From NCBI RefSeq assembly GCF_049116215.1, contig NZ_JAGDZB010000001.1, positions 558,001 through 622,000 on the forward strand: DNA of 64,000 nt, read 5' to 3'. Under the pieces are notes generated by a model, which searched no databases, was not told the DNA's origin, and was given only the letters and a program-made list of their open reading frames with translations. The translations under genes were made by a program, and so were the position numbers. The stretch's first letter is position 1, and each line of letters starts with the position of its first letter. This DNA is from Shimia sp049116215. Lineage in GTDB: Bacteria > Pseudomonadota > Alphaproteobacteria > Rhodobacterales > Rhodobacteraceae. Positions 26,297-35,470 of this stretch are shown piece by piece.

Positions 26297-27154
26297 ATGG
26301 GCAAAGCCATCCTCACCTGCGCGCTCAACGGCGTTCTGACCGATCCGACACAGCACCCCGTGCCGGTCACGCCCGCGCAGTGCGCCGCCTCCGCGCGCGA
26401 GGCGATGGACGCGGGCGCCGCCGTGATCCACATCCACTTCCGTCAACAGGAAGCAGGCAAAACCCACCTGTCCAGTTGGGACCCCAAGGTGGCAACGGAG
26501 ATTGTTGGCGCCATCCGCGACGCCTGCCCCGACATCCTGATCAACGCCACAACAGGCGTGGTTGGGCCAGATTATTCCGGCGCGTTGGAGTGCATTCGCG
26601 CGTTGAAACCCGAAATTGCCGCCTGCAACGCCGGATCGCTCAATTACCTCAAGTTGCGCAGCAATGGGGAGTGGGCCTGGCCGCCGATGTTGTTTGAAAA
26701 CCAGCCGTCCAAAATTCAGGACCATCTCGATGTGATGGCAGAGACCAACACAATTCCGGAGTTTGAGTGTTTTGACACCGGCATTGTGCGCTCGGTGGCG
26801 ATGTATGTGCAAAACGGCATGACCAACCGCGCGCAATACAACCTTGTCATGGGCGTGGCGTCGGGCATGCCGGTGGACCCGGCGCTGCTGGAATTTCTGA
26901 TGCCCTACCTACTGAAAGACAGTTTCTGGCAAGCCACCCTGATTGGGCGCAGCGACATTTGGCAGACCCATCAAAAGGCCGCCGAGCTTGGCGGCATGTT
27001 GCGCACCGGGGTGGAGGACACGTTTTATTTGCCCAATGGCGAAAAGACGCGCTCCAACGGGCAATTGATTGAAGCGCTGGCCACCTGCGCCACAAACGCG
27101 GGACGCGGGGTTGCCAGTCCGTCCGACGCGCGGGAGATGTTGGGGATCAGGTGA
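26297..27154 (+). CDS. 3-keto-acid cleavage enzyme (BKACE/DUF849)
   Basis: 285 aa. BKACE enzymes split a beta-keto acid with acetyl-CoA into a CoA ester and acetoacetate, using zinc. The zinc-site pair is in AAVIHIHFR and the third ligand probably in RTGVEDTFYL; INATTG and the conserved EFECFDTG are also present. A longer frame exists upstream but runs through the previous gene; ATG 26297, one base after the preceding stop and preceded by GGAGG, is chosen. Last gene of the carboxylase operon, so it probably performs a late carbon-chain cleavage. Confidence 0.88.
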   Translation: MGKAILTCALNGVLTDPTQHPVPVTPAQCAASAREAMDAGAAVIHIHFRQQEAGKTHLSSWDPKVATEIVGAIRDACPDILINATTGVVGPDYSGALECIRALKPEIAACNAGSLNYLKLRSNGEWAWPPMLFENQPSKIQDHLDVMAETNTIPEFECFDTGIVRSVAMYVQNGMTNRAQYNLVMGVASGMPVDPALLEFLMPYLLKDSFWQATLIGRSDIWQTHQKAAELGGMLRTGVEDTFYLPNGEKTRSNGQLIEALATCATNAGRGVASPSDAREMLGIR

Positions 27155-27193
27155 AGGTCTTGATCCCTAGCCATTTCACCGCATAGTAGCGGC

Positions 27194-27940
27194 ATGATTG
27201 ACCTACTCCCGCCAGATCTGTCCCAAACCCATGCGATATTCCTATTGGCGGTGAGCTTTTCCACCTCTTTGATGACCGCTGCGCTTGGCATTGGCGGCGG
27301 GGCGATCTTCCTCGCAGTGGCCGCCGTGATCCTGCCGCCAGCGGCGCTGATCCCCGTACATGGCGTGGTACAGCTGGGCTCCAACGCCGTGCGCGCCACG
27401 ATGTTTCGCAGCCACATCCTGCGCAGCGCTTTGCCTGCCTTCACCATTGGTGCCCTCATCGGCGTGGCCATTGGCGGCAGTGTCGCCGTGAGCCTGCCGC
27501 CCGCAACTGTGCAAATTGGCATTGGCCTGTTCCTTTTGTGGGTGGTGCTCGGCAAGACACCCGCGTGGATTGGCAAATGGCCGATTGGCGCAGGCGCATT
27601 TTCTTCCTTCCTGACCATGTTCTTTGGCGCCACCGGCCCATTTGTGGCCGCCTATGTGAAAACCATGCAACTGGACCGCCACACCCATGTGGCCACCCAT
27701 GCCGCGCTGATGACGGTGCAGCACGGCCTCAAAGTCGCGATGTTCGCGGCGCTCGGCTTTGGCTTTGCCCCCTGGGCCATCTTCATCGCCGGCTTGATCG
27801 CATGTGGCGCGGCGGGCACCTGGGTCGGCAAACATGTATTGGGCCGGATGAGTGACCACGGATTTCACAAGGTGCTCAATGTGTTGCTGATCCTGATCGC
27901 GCTGCGCTTGCTTTGGGGCGGGATCAGCACATTCCTCTGA
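27194..27940 (+). CDS. TauE/SafE (TSUP) family permease
   Basis: 248 aa, about eight membrane helices. The first helix has the family pattern TAALGIGGGAIFLAVAAVILPP, and the repeat in the second half begins at PIGAGAFSSFLTMFFGATGPF. TSUP proteins export organosulfonates, sulfite or organic anions. It follows the carboxylase operon by 39 bp on the same strand, so co-expression and export or uptake of a related acid is possible but unproven. Confidence 0.9.
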   Translation: MIDLLPPDLSQTHAIFLLAVSFSTSLMTAALGIGGGAIFLAVAAVILPPAALIPVHGVVQLGSNAVRATMFRSHILRSALPAFTIGALIGVAIGGSVAVSLPPATVQIGIGLFLLWVVLGKTPAWIGKWPIGAGAFSSFLTMFFGATGPFVAAYVKTMQLDRHTHVATHAALMTVQHGLKVAMFAALGFGFAPWAIFIAGLIACGAAGTWVGKHVLGRMSDHGFHKVLNVLLILIALRLLWGGISTFL

Positions 27941-27999
27941 CAAAACGCCACAGGGGTGGCTGTCTTGATACGTGTGTAAAATAGGCGTAATGGGGCGCT

Positions 28000-28908
28000 A
28001 TGTTTACAGTCTGCGCTCTCTATCATTTCACCACTTTTTACAACCACGAGGCCCTGCGGGCGCCTCTGCTCGCGTTTTGTCAGAAGCACGATATCACCGG
28101 CACTTTGCTGTTGGCCCACGAGGGCATCAACGGCACCATCGCTGGACCGCCCCAAGGCATTGACGCGGTGATTGGCTACATCCAAAAACTCCCCGGCTGC
28201 GCCAACTTTGAATGGAAGCTGAGCGCGGCGGCGGAAAAGCCTTTCCCGCGCATGAAGGTAAAGCTTAAGAAAGAGATCGTGACGCTGGGCCAGCCCAACG
28301 TGGATCCAACCGCGCATGTTGGAAACTATGTGAACCCGGAAGACTGGAACGAGCTTATTCAGTCGCCGGATGTGGTCACCATCGACACGCGTAATGATTA
28401 CGAAGTGGCGATTGGCACCTTCCAAGGCGCTGTTGATCCAGAAACCGCCACTTTCCGAGAGTTCCCGGCGTGGTGGGAAGAAAACAAAGAGCGCTTTCAC
28501 AACAAGCGTGTGGCGATGTTCTGCACTGGCGGCATTCGCTGTGAGAAATCCACCAACTTCCTGATGAGTCAGGGTGTGGAAGATGTGTATCACCTGAAAG
28601 GTGGCATCCTGAAGTATCTCGAAGAGGTGCCACAGGAAGAGAGCACCTGGGATGGTGAGTGTTTTGTGTTTGATGGCCGTGTGTCGGTTGGGCACGGGCT
28701 GAAAGAAGGCCCGCACCTGTTGTGCCACGCCTGCCGCCGTCCAATCCTGCCCGCAGATCAGGAGCGTCCAGAGTACGAGGCGGGTGTGAGCTGTCACCAA
28801 TGTGTTGATGAGTATTCCGAAGGCGACAAAGAACGCTTCCGGGAACGTCAGAAACAAATGACCCTGGCCCGCCAGCGTGGTGAGCAGCACATTATCGGCC
28901 TGGACTGA
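28000..28908 (+). CDS. trhO: tRNA uridine(34) hydroxylase TrhO (rhodanese-like)
   Basis: 302 aa. TrhO uses oxygen to form 5-hydroxyuridine at position 34 of several tRNAs. The N-terminal ferredoxin-like domain is followed by a rhodanese domain with TIDTRNDYEVAIGTF and the catalytic FCTGGIRCEKST. The C-terminal region has CHACRRP and SCHQC, a likely metal-binding cluster typical of this family. Followed by a strong bidirectional terminator at 28939. Confidence 0.95.
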   Translation: MFTVCALYHFTTFYNHEALRAPLLAFCQKHDITGTLLLAHEGINGTIAGPPQGIDAVIGYIQKLPGCANFEWKLSAAAEKPFPRMKVKLKKEIVTLGQPNVDPTAHVGNYVNPEDWNELIQSPDVVTIDTRNDYEVAIGTFQGAVDPETATFREFPAWWEENKERFHNKRVAMFCTGGIRCEKSTNFLMSQGVEDVYHLKGGILKYLEEVPQEESTWDGECFVFDGRVSVGHGLKEGPHLLCHACRRPILPADQERPEYEAGVSCHQCVDEYSEGDKERFRERQKQMTLARQRGEQHIIGLD

Positions 28909-28938
28909 TCCAAAAGGCACCAAGCCAAAGAGCAAAAC

Positions 28939-28967
28939 GCCCGGTCACTGACCGGGCACTTCTTTAT
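28939..28967. terminator. Bidirectional terminator between trhO and the glycan operon
   Basis: GCCCGGTCA (28939-28947) and TGACCGGGC (28949-28957) form a 9-bp perfect stem followed by ACTTCTTT. It separates trhO from the convergent methyltransferase gene. Confidence 0.85.
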
Positions 28968-29440
28968 GTTCTGTAGAAATAATAGCGCTCCGGCGCCACA
29001 GTGGTTGGCCCGCGCACCTGCTCAAATCCGACCAGCGGCTGACCAGAGACCAGCACGCCACCGGGCAGCATGATCTCTTTGATCATCGCAGATAGGCGCG
29101 CCGCTTCGGCCACGTCCTTGTCCTTGTCGCCAAAGCCAAAATCATAGTGCGCCATGGCCACTTTGGTGCCGTCCGCCGCCATCTTTTTGAGCATCTCTTC
29201 CGCTTCGCCCTGCAGGAAGTCTTCCTCAGGTGGTACACAGGAATGGTGACAGTTCAGCGCACGGTCGATCACCCAGATCCGACGGTTGGGCGCAATCTCG
29301 CGGATGTGGTCATAGGTGCGGCCATTGCCCAGCCCCATGTCGAGGAAATCCCCCTCAAGGCTGTCCACCATGGTGTTGCCCCACTCCAGCCCCTCGGCCT
29401 GCGCTGCCAAGCGCCGCATCATGCTGTTCAAACGGCTCAT
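28964..29440 (-). CDS. Class I SAM-dependent methyltransferase-like protein
   Basis: 158 aa. The SAM-binding region is recognisable in GDFLDMGLGNGRTYDHIREI and RIWVIDRALNCHHS, with a shorter than usual fold. A frame opening at 29488 is longer, but ATG 29440 forms an ATGA overlap with the upstream deacetylase gene and has AAAGGG at six bases, so it is chosen. Last gene of the glycan operon; a sugar or glycolipid methylation is the natural guess. Confidence 0.78.
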   Translation of the reverse strand: MSRLNSMMRRLAAQAEGLEWGNTMVDSLEGDFLDMGLGNGRTYDHIREIAPNRRIWVIDRALNCHHSCVPPEEDFLQGEAEEMLKKMAADGTKVAMAHYDFGFGDKDKDVAEAARLSAMIKEIMLPGGVLVSGQPLVGFEQVRGPTTVAPERYYFYRT

Positions 29441-30192
29441 AGGTTGCCCTTTCCATCGTGGCGATAGAGCCGCACTGGCCCCTCGCAAATTTCCAGCAAA
29501 AACTGCCGCGAAAACTCCCAGATATCGGCGTCATGCACAAGGTGGTGCGTGAGATATCCCAAGGGTTCTTGATTGTCTGTGAGGCCCGCGCGCCGATCTT
29601 GCAATAGCGTCACGACCTGAGGCACCAATGTCTCTGTATTCACCAAGCCTCTGTGGCCGCGCCAGAAAATCGGATCGATATGGGTGTTGATCTGCGCCAC
29701 TCCAGAGACGGCCATGGCGGTTTTGCGCGGGCTATAGGTCGACACTGCGTCAAACCCGGTCTCTGCCAACCCCGCCACAACATCGGGCGCAATCCGGTTC
29801 CACGGCGGTACAAACATCGGCGCAAACCTGTTGCCAAACAGGCTTTTCAACCGCGCAAGGCCTTCGGAGGCATCTTGCAGCGCCGCGCTGGCTCGGCGCC
29901 CCGCCCCAAACTCGGCGTTTTTGACACCCTCCGGCGTGTGGCTGACATGCGCCCAGCCATGCACAACTGGCACAAAGCACTCTGGCAAGTCCCGCGCCAA
30001 AGCCGCCGTTGCGTCTTTCGGAATGATCGCCAGATGCACTGGGACTTCTGTTGCCGTACTCAACGACGCAAGCTGATCCAGCGCTTCGGTGGGTGCAACC
30101 GCATCGTCATCCCGCCACCAGAGCGGCAGATCCAAACCGGCTGCGCGCCATTGCGCCAGTTCCGTCCGCAACGGCGTCCAGTCAATCCTCAC
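29437..30192 (-). CDS. Polysaccharide deacetylase-like protein (NodB fold)
   Basis: 251 aa. The segment LPLWWRDDDAVAPT carries the catalytic Asp pair of NodB-type deacetylases, VHGWAHVSHTP the metal-binding histidines, and FVPPWNRIAPDV the substrate motif. These cytoplasmic or periplasmic zinc enzymes remove acetyl groups from GlcNAc-type residues; no signal peptide is visible, so this one may act in the cytoplasm on a lipid- or nucleotide-linked sugar. Overlaps both neighbours by 4 bp. Confidence 0.82.
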   Translation of the reverse strand: MRIDWTPLRTELAQWRAAGLDLPLWWRDDDAVAPTEALDQLASLSTATEVPVHLAIIPKDATAALARDLPECFVPVVHGWAHVSHTPEGVKNAEFGAGRRASAALQDASEGLARLKSLFGNRFAPMFVPPWNRIAPDVVAGLAETGFDAVSTYSPRKTAMAVSGVAQINTHIDPIFWRGHRGLVNTETLVPQVVTLLQDRRAGLTDNQEPLGYLTHHLVHDADIWEFSRQFLLEICEGPVRLYRHDGKGNL

Positions 30193-31331
30193 CCGCGCAA
30201 CTCCGCCAGCATGGATTGCGCGATGCGCACACTTTCCGCGGCGCCATTCATACGCAAGCCAGAGGGGCTGCGACGGTCTTTGGAGGCCACACGTTTGATC
30301 TCTGCCATCAGGCTTTGCGGAGTTAGATCCGTGGCGCTCAGCACCTCGATGCCCGACTGCACAGACAGGGCGCGGGCGCGCAAAGTCTGTTCCACTTCAC
30401 CACCATCATCAAACGGCACAAACACAGCGGGCACGCCGGTTTGCAGCACGTCCAGCGCGGTGTTGTATCCGCACATGCTGACCGAAGCGGTCACATGGTG
30501 CAGAATCTGCCGGAAATCGGGCCGTACCGGCTCAATCTTGATCATCGGATCATCCGCCAGCGTTTTGAGCTCCGCAATCCGCGCCTCAGCATTGGCGCCG
30601 CCTACGAGCAGGCGCCAGCGCAACGGGCTGCGTTTGGCAGCTTTGATGGCGCATTCAAACAGCGCCTGCCCAACAGCGCCGCCACCGGCGCTGACAACAA
30701 TTTCACCTGCGCCAGCACTGTCGGCGTGTTTCTGTGGCGCGGGAGGCGCCACGTAGCCGGTGTAGCGCAGCATCGCCGTCACATCGCTGGTCAGGGGCCA
30801 GCTCAGTTCGAGCTTGGTCAGCTCTGGATCAGCGTGCACCAAAACGCCGTCGTAATACTGCTTGATCACTTCGCGGGCGCGGGCAGCTTTGGCGGCTTTC
30901 GACGGGGGCGCAAGGATGTCGCGCACCGAGGCCAGCACCAAGGCAGGCTGCGGCAGAGATTTTGCGGCGTCCAAAAGCGCCTCAAACTCCGCCGACAGGC
31001 TGCGCCGGCCAAAGGGGAAGAGCTCAGTGATCACCACATCCGGCGCCATGTCTTCCACAGCTTTCACCATCATCATCTGACGTTTTGCGCGATAAGCGGC
31101 ATCCGCCTCGACCCCCAGGTCGGTAAGCAGCTTGGTGAAATCCACCCCATCCGAGGCCAACGGCGGCAGCTGCACAAGCGCAACGCCGTCCTTGTCCAGA
31201 TGCTTTGCAGGCATCCCGCCCGAAAGCACCACAGCTTCATGGCCGTCACGCGTAAACGCGCGGGCAAGCGTCAAAGCACGGGACAGATGCCCGGTGCCCA
31301 GAAGATGGGTGACAGCGATCAAAACCTTCAT
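30189..31331 (-). CDS. MurG-like (GT-B) glycosyltransferase
   Basis: 380 aa. The N-domain starts MKVLIAVTHLLGTGHLSRA, a GTGH motif like that of MurG, and the C-domain has VVSAGGGAVGQ and SMCGYNTALDVLQTGVPAVFVPF, which match the sugar-nucleotide site of the GT28 family. A related protein is encoded at 34231-35436 (SMGGYNTFCEVL), so the two are probably paralogues acting in sequence. Donor and acceptor unknown. Confidence 0.85.
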   Translation of the reverse strand: MKVLIAVTHLLGTGHLSRALTLARAFTRDGHEAVVLSGGMPAKHLDKDGVALVQLPPLASDGVDFTKLLTDLGVEADAAYRAKRQMMMVKAVEDMAPDVVITELFPFGRRSLSAEFEALLDAAKSLPQPALVLASVRDILAPPSKAAKAARAREVIKQYYDGVLVHADPELTKLELSWPLTSDVTAMLRYTGYVAPPAPQKHADSAGAGEIVVSAGGGAVGQALFECAIKAAKRSPLRWRLLVGGANAEARIAELKTLADDPMIKIEPVRPDFRQILHHVTASVSMCGYNTALDVLQTGVPAVFVPFDDGGEVEQTLRARALSVQSGIEVLSATDLTPQSLMAEIKRVASKDRRSPSGLRMNGAAESVRIAQSMLAELRG

Positions 31332-31915
31332 GCGCTGCGCCTTTCCAATCGCACAATATCAGGGTCTGCGACTTTAACCGTATCCCCCTCAATTTCCACC
31401 ACAAACAGCCGGTTGCGTTTCACCGCAAAGGGTGCTGATCCGTCAAAATCCCAGCCATGAGCTTTGGCCAAAATCATCCGCATGATGCCGATGTGACAAA
31501 CCGCAATGCAATCGCACTGCAGGCCAAACAGCCAAGGGGCCAAACGGTCCCAGACCATTTGCGGGCTTTCCCCGTTGGGTGGTTGGTAGTTCCAACCCCA
31601 CTGCTCAATGTCGCGAAACCCGCTGTTGGGATCAGCCTTAAGGTCCACGCCCTTTTTGCCTTCCCAGTCGCCCCAATCCATCTCGATCAGAGCGTCTATG
31701 ACATTCGGCTTGCGCCCGGTGACAATCTCGCCAGTCTCCTGCGCACGCAGCAGCGGGCTTGCCGCCAGATCAGCGGAGTCCCAGCCCGTGGGCAGTTTGA
31801 ATTCTGCCAGTCCTTCGCGCGCCTCATCGTCCAAAGGAATATCCGTACGCCCCTGAATTTGTCCGGCGCGGTTCCAATGGGTGTGTCCGTGCCGCAGCAT
31901 GGCCAATCGGATCAT
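31328..31915 (-). CDS. Histidine phosphatase family protein
   Basis: 195 aa. The catalytic LRHGHTHWN and the second histidine in AVCHIGIMRMI are the marks of the phosphoglycerate-mutase-like phosphatases. It sits within a glycosyltransferase operon, overlapping both neighbours by 4 bp, so a phosphorylated sugar or lipid intermediate is a likely substrate. The frame extends to 31951, but ATG 31915 overlaps the upstream stop as ATGA and begins MIRLAMLRHG. Confidence 0.88.
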   Translation of the reverse strand: MIRLAMLRHGHTHWNRAGQIQGRTDIPLDDEAREGLAEFKLPTGWDSADLAASPLLRAQETGEIVTGRKPNVIDALIEMDWGDWEGKKGVDLKADPNSGFRDIEQWGWNYQPPNGESPQMVWDRLAPWLFGLQCDCIAVCHIGIMRMILAKAHGWDFDGSAPFAVKRNRLFVVEIEGDTVKVADPDIVRLERRSA

Positions 31916-32991
31916 AATGTCTCTTTCATCAATGGGTTCAGCACTTCCCACACGGTCCGCTGGGCGGCTGGGAGCAGGTGGTGATATTGCACCAAGTCCC
32001 GCGCGTTTTGCGCTCGTTGCCGATGCGTTTCATCGTCATTCAACACCGACAAAAGCGCCGCTGCAAGCGCCTCTGGCGATGGGTCGGCCACCAAGCCCTC
32101 TGCCGCGACCACGTCACGCACTCCAGGGCGCTCCTGCGCAACCACCGGCACTCCATGTGCCTGCGCTTCAAGATAGACCATGCCAAAAGCTTCGTTCACG
32201 CCGGGCCACAGAAACACCCGCGCGCGCTCATAAGCCTGTGCCAATTCGGCAGCGTCCAGTTGCCCCAGAAATCGAACCCGATCCCCATAGGGCGCCATCA
32301 GCGCTTCAACTTCACCACGACACGGCCCATCCCCAGCAATCTCGATCTGCCAGTTCCCGGTCAGATGCGCCAAAGCTTCGGCGATGATGCTATAGGACGC
32401 CAGTTTGTCGCCCTTGCGCATCATGCCCGCCACTAGAATGGTCGATGCTACTGGCTGCGCCGGTTCCTGCAACGCTTCCTGCGCCAAGAATGGCGGCAGA
32501 TGCACAAGCTGCTGCCCGTCATTCAGGTGATCCCGCAACGCCACCGCATCACGCCCCGTGAAATGAAACAGTACATCCGCCGCATCACAGGCGGCCTGCG
32601 CCTTTTTCTCAAAAGCATCCCAAGGCCCGCCCAAGCGCTTGTTGGCCCGCGTGGCCTCAAAAGACACATAAGGAATGCCCAGTGCCGCACTGACGGCGGG
32701 CCCCAGCAGATCCGGCGCTTTGTAGTAGCTGTGATAGGTCGCCCACAGGGTCCAGCTCTCAGCCCGTCCTTGTGAAATCAGCGCCGGTATTTCCGCCGCT
32801 GCCTGTGCCAGCAGCTCCGCCTGCACCGCCGCATCGCCATATTTATCAAAGCTGCGCAGCTCCGAGACCAGCGTGGGCGCGACGCCGTCGCGGGTCAGCA
32901 GTTGCGTCAGGTTGCGCGCCATCTGGCGCTCGCCAGACGGCACCGGATGGTGCGGTGATTTGAGAGGGGCATAGAACGCAATGGGCCCCAT
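31912..32991 (-). CDS. Family 4 glycosyltransferase
   Basis: 359 aa, GT-B fold. IAFYAPLKSPHHPVPSGERQMARNLTQLL at the start and FLWPGVNEAFGMVYLEAQAHGVPVVAQERPGVRDVV near 260-295 (the E(x)7E motif of retaining GT4 enzymes) support the call. ATG 32991 lies just beyond the previous gene's stop, with GGAAGG nine bases upstream; an upstream start at 33042 would overlap the previous gene by 47 bp. Confidence 0.87.
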   Translation of the reverse strand: MGPIAFYAPLKSPHHPVPSGERQMARNLTQLLTRDGVAPTLVSELRSFDKYGDAAVQAELLAQAAAEIPALISQGRAESWTLWATYHSYYKAPDLLGPAVSAALGIPYVSFEATRANKRLGGPWDAFEKKAQAACDAADVLFHFTGRDAVALRDHLNDGQQLVHLPPFLAQEALQEPAQPVASTILVAGMMRKGDKLASYSIIAEALAHLTGNWQIEIAGDGPCRGEVEALMAPYGDRVRFLGQLDAAELAQAYERARVFLWPGVNEAFGMVYLEAQAHGVPVVAQERPGVRDVVAAEGLVADPSPEALAAALLSVLNDDETHRQRAQNARDLVQYHHLLPAAQRTVWEVLNPLMKETL

Positions 32992-32995
32992 CGGA

Positions 32996-34234
32996 TCAGG
33001 CCTTCCGCACAGCCGATTGCAGGCGCGCGTCCAGCTGGGCAATGCCCGGCTGCATCAGGAAATGCGCCGTCAGCCGACCATATGCCGCCTCGGTGAGCCG
33101 CTCCCGCAGCCCTGCATCCCGCGCCAAACGTTCCATCGCCGCCGCAAGCGCCTCGGGCGCATCACTAGACAACACGCCATGCTCGCCATCGGTGATGAAC
33201 TCCGGAATGGCCGACACCGGCGTGGACAGCAGGCACAGCTTTTGGCTGGCTGCTTCCATCAGCACATTGGGCAACCCGTCGCGGTCGCCGTCCTCGGCAA
33301 TTCGGCTTGGCAACACGAACACGTCCGACACACGCATCGCCTCAATCACTTCGGGCTGGTCACACGCCCCGCGCCACGTGATACGATCGGCAACGCCAAG
33401 CGTTTCAGCTTGCACCTTCAACAGGCTGCCATCGCCACCACCGCCGATGTGTTCCCAATGCCAGTCGAGATCTTTGGGCAAAAGCGCCAGAGCAGAGATC
33501 AAACGGTCAAAGCCTTTCTTCTCCACCAAACGCCCCACAGACAGGAAGCGCACACTTTCACCGGTACGCCGTTCAGTCGGCGGCTCCGGAAAACGGGTCA
33601 GATCCAATCCGTGATAGACCAGTTCCACGCGATCTGGACTGTCTGCCAACTCGGCTAAGTGATCCGCGCCGACTTTGGTACAAGTCGCCAGAAACTCCGC
33701 GCCAAAAGTGCTGTCTTGCAGTTTCTCGCGTTTTTCCCACTCAGGCGACGTCCAGATGTCTTTGGCATGCGCCGACACCGACCACGGCATATCGCGCATG
33801 ATCGCCGCATAGCGTGTCACAGAAGCCGGCGTGTGCATGAAATGCGCGTAGAGCAGGTCAATGTCGTCCGGCAGCTCCCGCGCCAGAACACAGGCCTGCC
33901 CAAAGCGGCGCACCCGGTTGCGGGTCACATCGCGGCGCAGGTCTTTGAACCAAGACCCCACGGCGGTCCAGAACCGTGGCTTGAACAGCCCCGACAACAC
34001 CCCTTTCAGAACCCGCAACGGCTCCTGATGCAGATACTCCGGCAAGTAATGCACCGGCGCTTGCAAACGCTCATGCAGCGGGTGACGTTTCTTGTCGGTG
34101 GGGAAGCGCAGGGACCACATCGACAGGTCGTATCCTGTCTCTTCCAGGGCCACAATTTCCTGCGCGATAAATGTCTCTGACAGGCGGGGCCAACCTTTGA
34201 CCACCACCGCCACTTTAGGTCTTTCAGAAGTCAT
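32996..34234 (-). CDS. Family 4 glycosyltransferase
   Basis: 412 aa. KVAVVVKGWPRLSETFIAQEI at the start resembles GT4 enzymes of exopolysaccharide clusters. GRLVEKKGFDRLISAL and the motif VLPSRIAEDGDRDGLPNVLMEAASQKLCL mark the nucleotide-sugar domain. Part of the eight-gene minus-strand operon; overlaps the upstream MurG-like gene by ATGA. Donor unknown. Confidence 0.9.
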   Translation of the reverse strand: MTSERPKVAVVVKGWPRLSETFIAQEIVALEETGYDLSMWSLRFPTDKKRHPLHERLQAPVHYLPEYLHQEPLRVLKGVLSGLFKPRFWTAVGSWFKDLRRDVTRNRVRRFGQACVLARELPDDIDLLYAHFMHTPASVTRYAAIMRDMPWSVSAHAKDIWTSPEWEKREKLQDSTFGAEFLATCTKVGADHLAELADSPDRVELVYHGLDLTRFPEPPTERRTGESVRFLSVGRLVEKKGFDRLISALALLPKDLDWHWEHIGGGGDGSLLKVQAETLGVADRITWRGACDQPEVIEAMRVSDVFVLPSRIAEDGDRDGLPNVLMEAASQKLCLLSTPVSAIPEFITDGEHGVLSSDAPEALAAAMERLARDAGLRERLTEAAYGRLTAHFLMQPGIAQLDARLQSAVRKA

Positions 34235-35436
34235 GCAGCGCCTTGAGATCGGGCAACGCCTAGCATTGCCAAAGTACGTTCGGACACCACGTCCAACCCG
34301 TCCAGCAGACCGGGCACAAAGGCGTGGCTTGGTTTTGGCTGATCCGGCAACGCGCGAATGGCAGCAATCATTGCCTGTGGTGTGAAACCGTCGCGCTGTT
34401 CATCCAACATGCGCACAAGCCCAAGGCTCTCAGCGCGGCTAGCGCGGATATGTTGCTCCATACGCGGACGGGTGCGCGGCACAATCACCACCGGTTTGTC
34501 AAAGGACAGCACCTCACAGAAGGTGTTGTAGCCGCCCATAGAGACAATCCCCATCGCGCCCTTCATCAAGGTTTCCATGCGGCTGTCAAAGCCCACGGCC
34601 TGCACGCGCCCATCGAGTTTGGCGACGCGGGCTTCAAATTCGGCACGCACCTCGCCACTCAGGAACGGCCCGTAAACCAGCATGGCGCGAGGCGACAGAT
34701 CTGGGTCCTGCTCATAGGCAGACAACACCAAATCCACCATGCCGGCACCGTCACCGCCACCGCCGGGGGTGACCAGCACATAAGGCTGCTCAGGCGTCTC
34801 GCCTTCGCTGAGGGCTTCGCGGTGTAGATAGCCGGTGAACTTCATGCGGGAGCGGAAGTTTTGCGACAGATTGAGCCCCGCCACCGGATCGTAGATTGAG
34901 CGCAGCCCGTAGACCCATGTTTCGTCGTAGTATGTCTCAGCCGCTTCCAGCGCGCCTTTGCGGTCCCATTCGGCAGCCAGTACCTTGGGGTCGTCCAGCA
35001 CATCCCGCAGGCCAAGCACCAAATGCGCTTTACGCTTGGCCTTCAGCCACTCCAACGCAGGCAACAGCTCGCCGCGAAAGCCGGTTGGCTCCTTGTCCAC
35101 AATCACGATGTCAGGATCAAAATGCTCAACCGTCGCTTTGATCAAACCGGCCCGCAGGGCGGTGGTTTCATCAATGTGCAGCCCCAGCCGTTCGCTCTCG
35201 TAGTCGCCATCCGGCGTTTTGGTCACACCAGGCAGGCGAATGTGGTCAACATTGTCCGGAAACGGGAAGCGACCGGCAACGGGAGACCCGGTCAGGATCA
35301 ACGCGGAAATCCGACTGTCGGCCTGTGTGATCGCGGTCGCCAACGCGCGCGATCGGCGCAGATGGCCCAGACCATAGGTGTCGTGGCTGTAAAACAGCAC
35401 ACGCGGCGACGCATTGGCCGCCAGATCACCCGTCAT
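34231..35436 (-). CDS. MurG-like (GT-B) glycosyltransferase
   Basis: 401 aa. The N-terminal VLFYSHDTYGLGHLRRSRALA has the GxGH motif; the C-domain holds VTPGGGGDGAGM and SMGGYNTFCEVLSFDKPVVIVPR. Distantly related to the enzyme at 30189-31331. ATG 35436 with GAGG eight bases upstream is preferred over a frame opening at 35532, which would overlap the preceding dehydrogenase. Probably adds a sugar made from the nucleotide sugar supplied by the dehydrogenase upstream. Confidence 0.85.
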   Translation of the reverse strand: MTGDLAANASPRVLFYSHDTYGLGHLRRSRALATAITQADSRISALILTGSPVAGRFPFPDNVDHIRLPGVTKTPDGDYESERLGLHIDETTALRAGLIKATVEHFDPDIVIVDKEPTGFRGELLPALEWLKAKRKAHLVLGLRDVLDDPKVLAAEWDRKGALEAAETYYDETWVYGLRSIYDPVAGLNLSQNFRSRMKFTGYLHREALSEGETPEQPYVLVTPGGGGDGAGMVDLVLSAYEQDPDLSPRAMLVYGPFLSGEVRAEFEARVAKLDGRVQAVGFDSRMETLMKGAMGIVSMGGYNTFCEVLSFDKPVVIVPRTRPRMEQHIRASRAESLGLVRMLDEQRDGFTPQAMIAAIRALPDQPKPSHAFVPGLLDGLDVVSERTLAMLGVARSQGAA

Positions 35437-35470
35437 AGAAATCGCCTCGGACACGTCACCCGCCTCGCTT

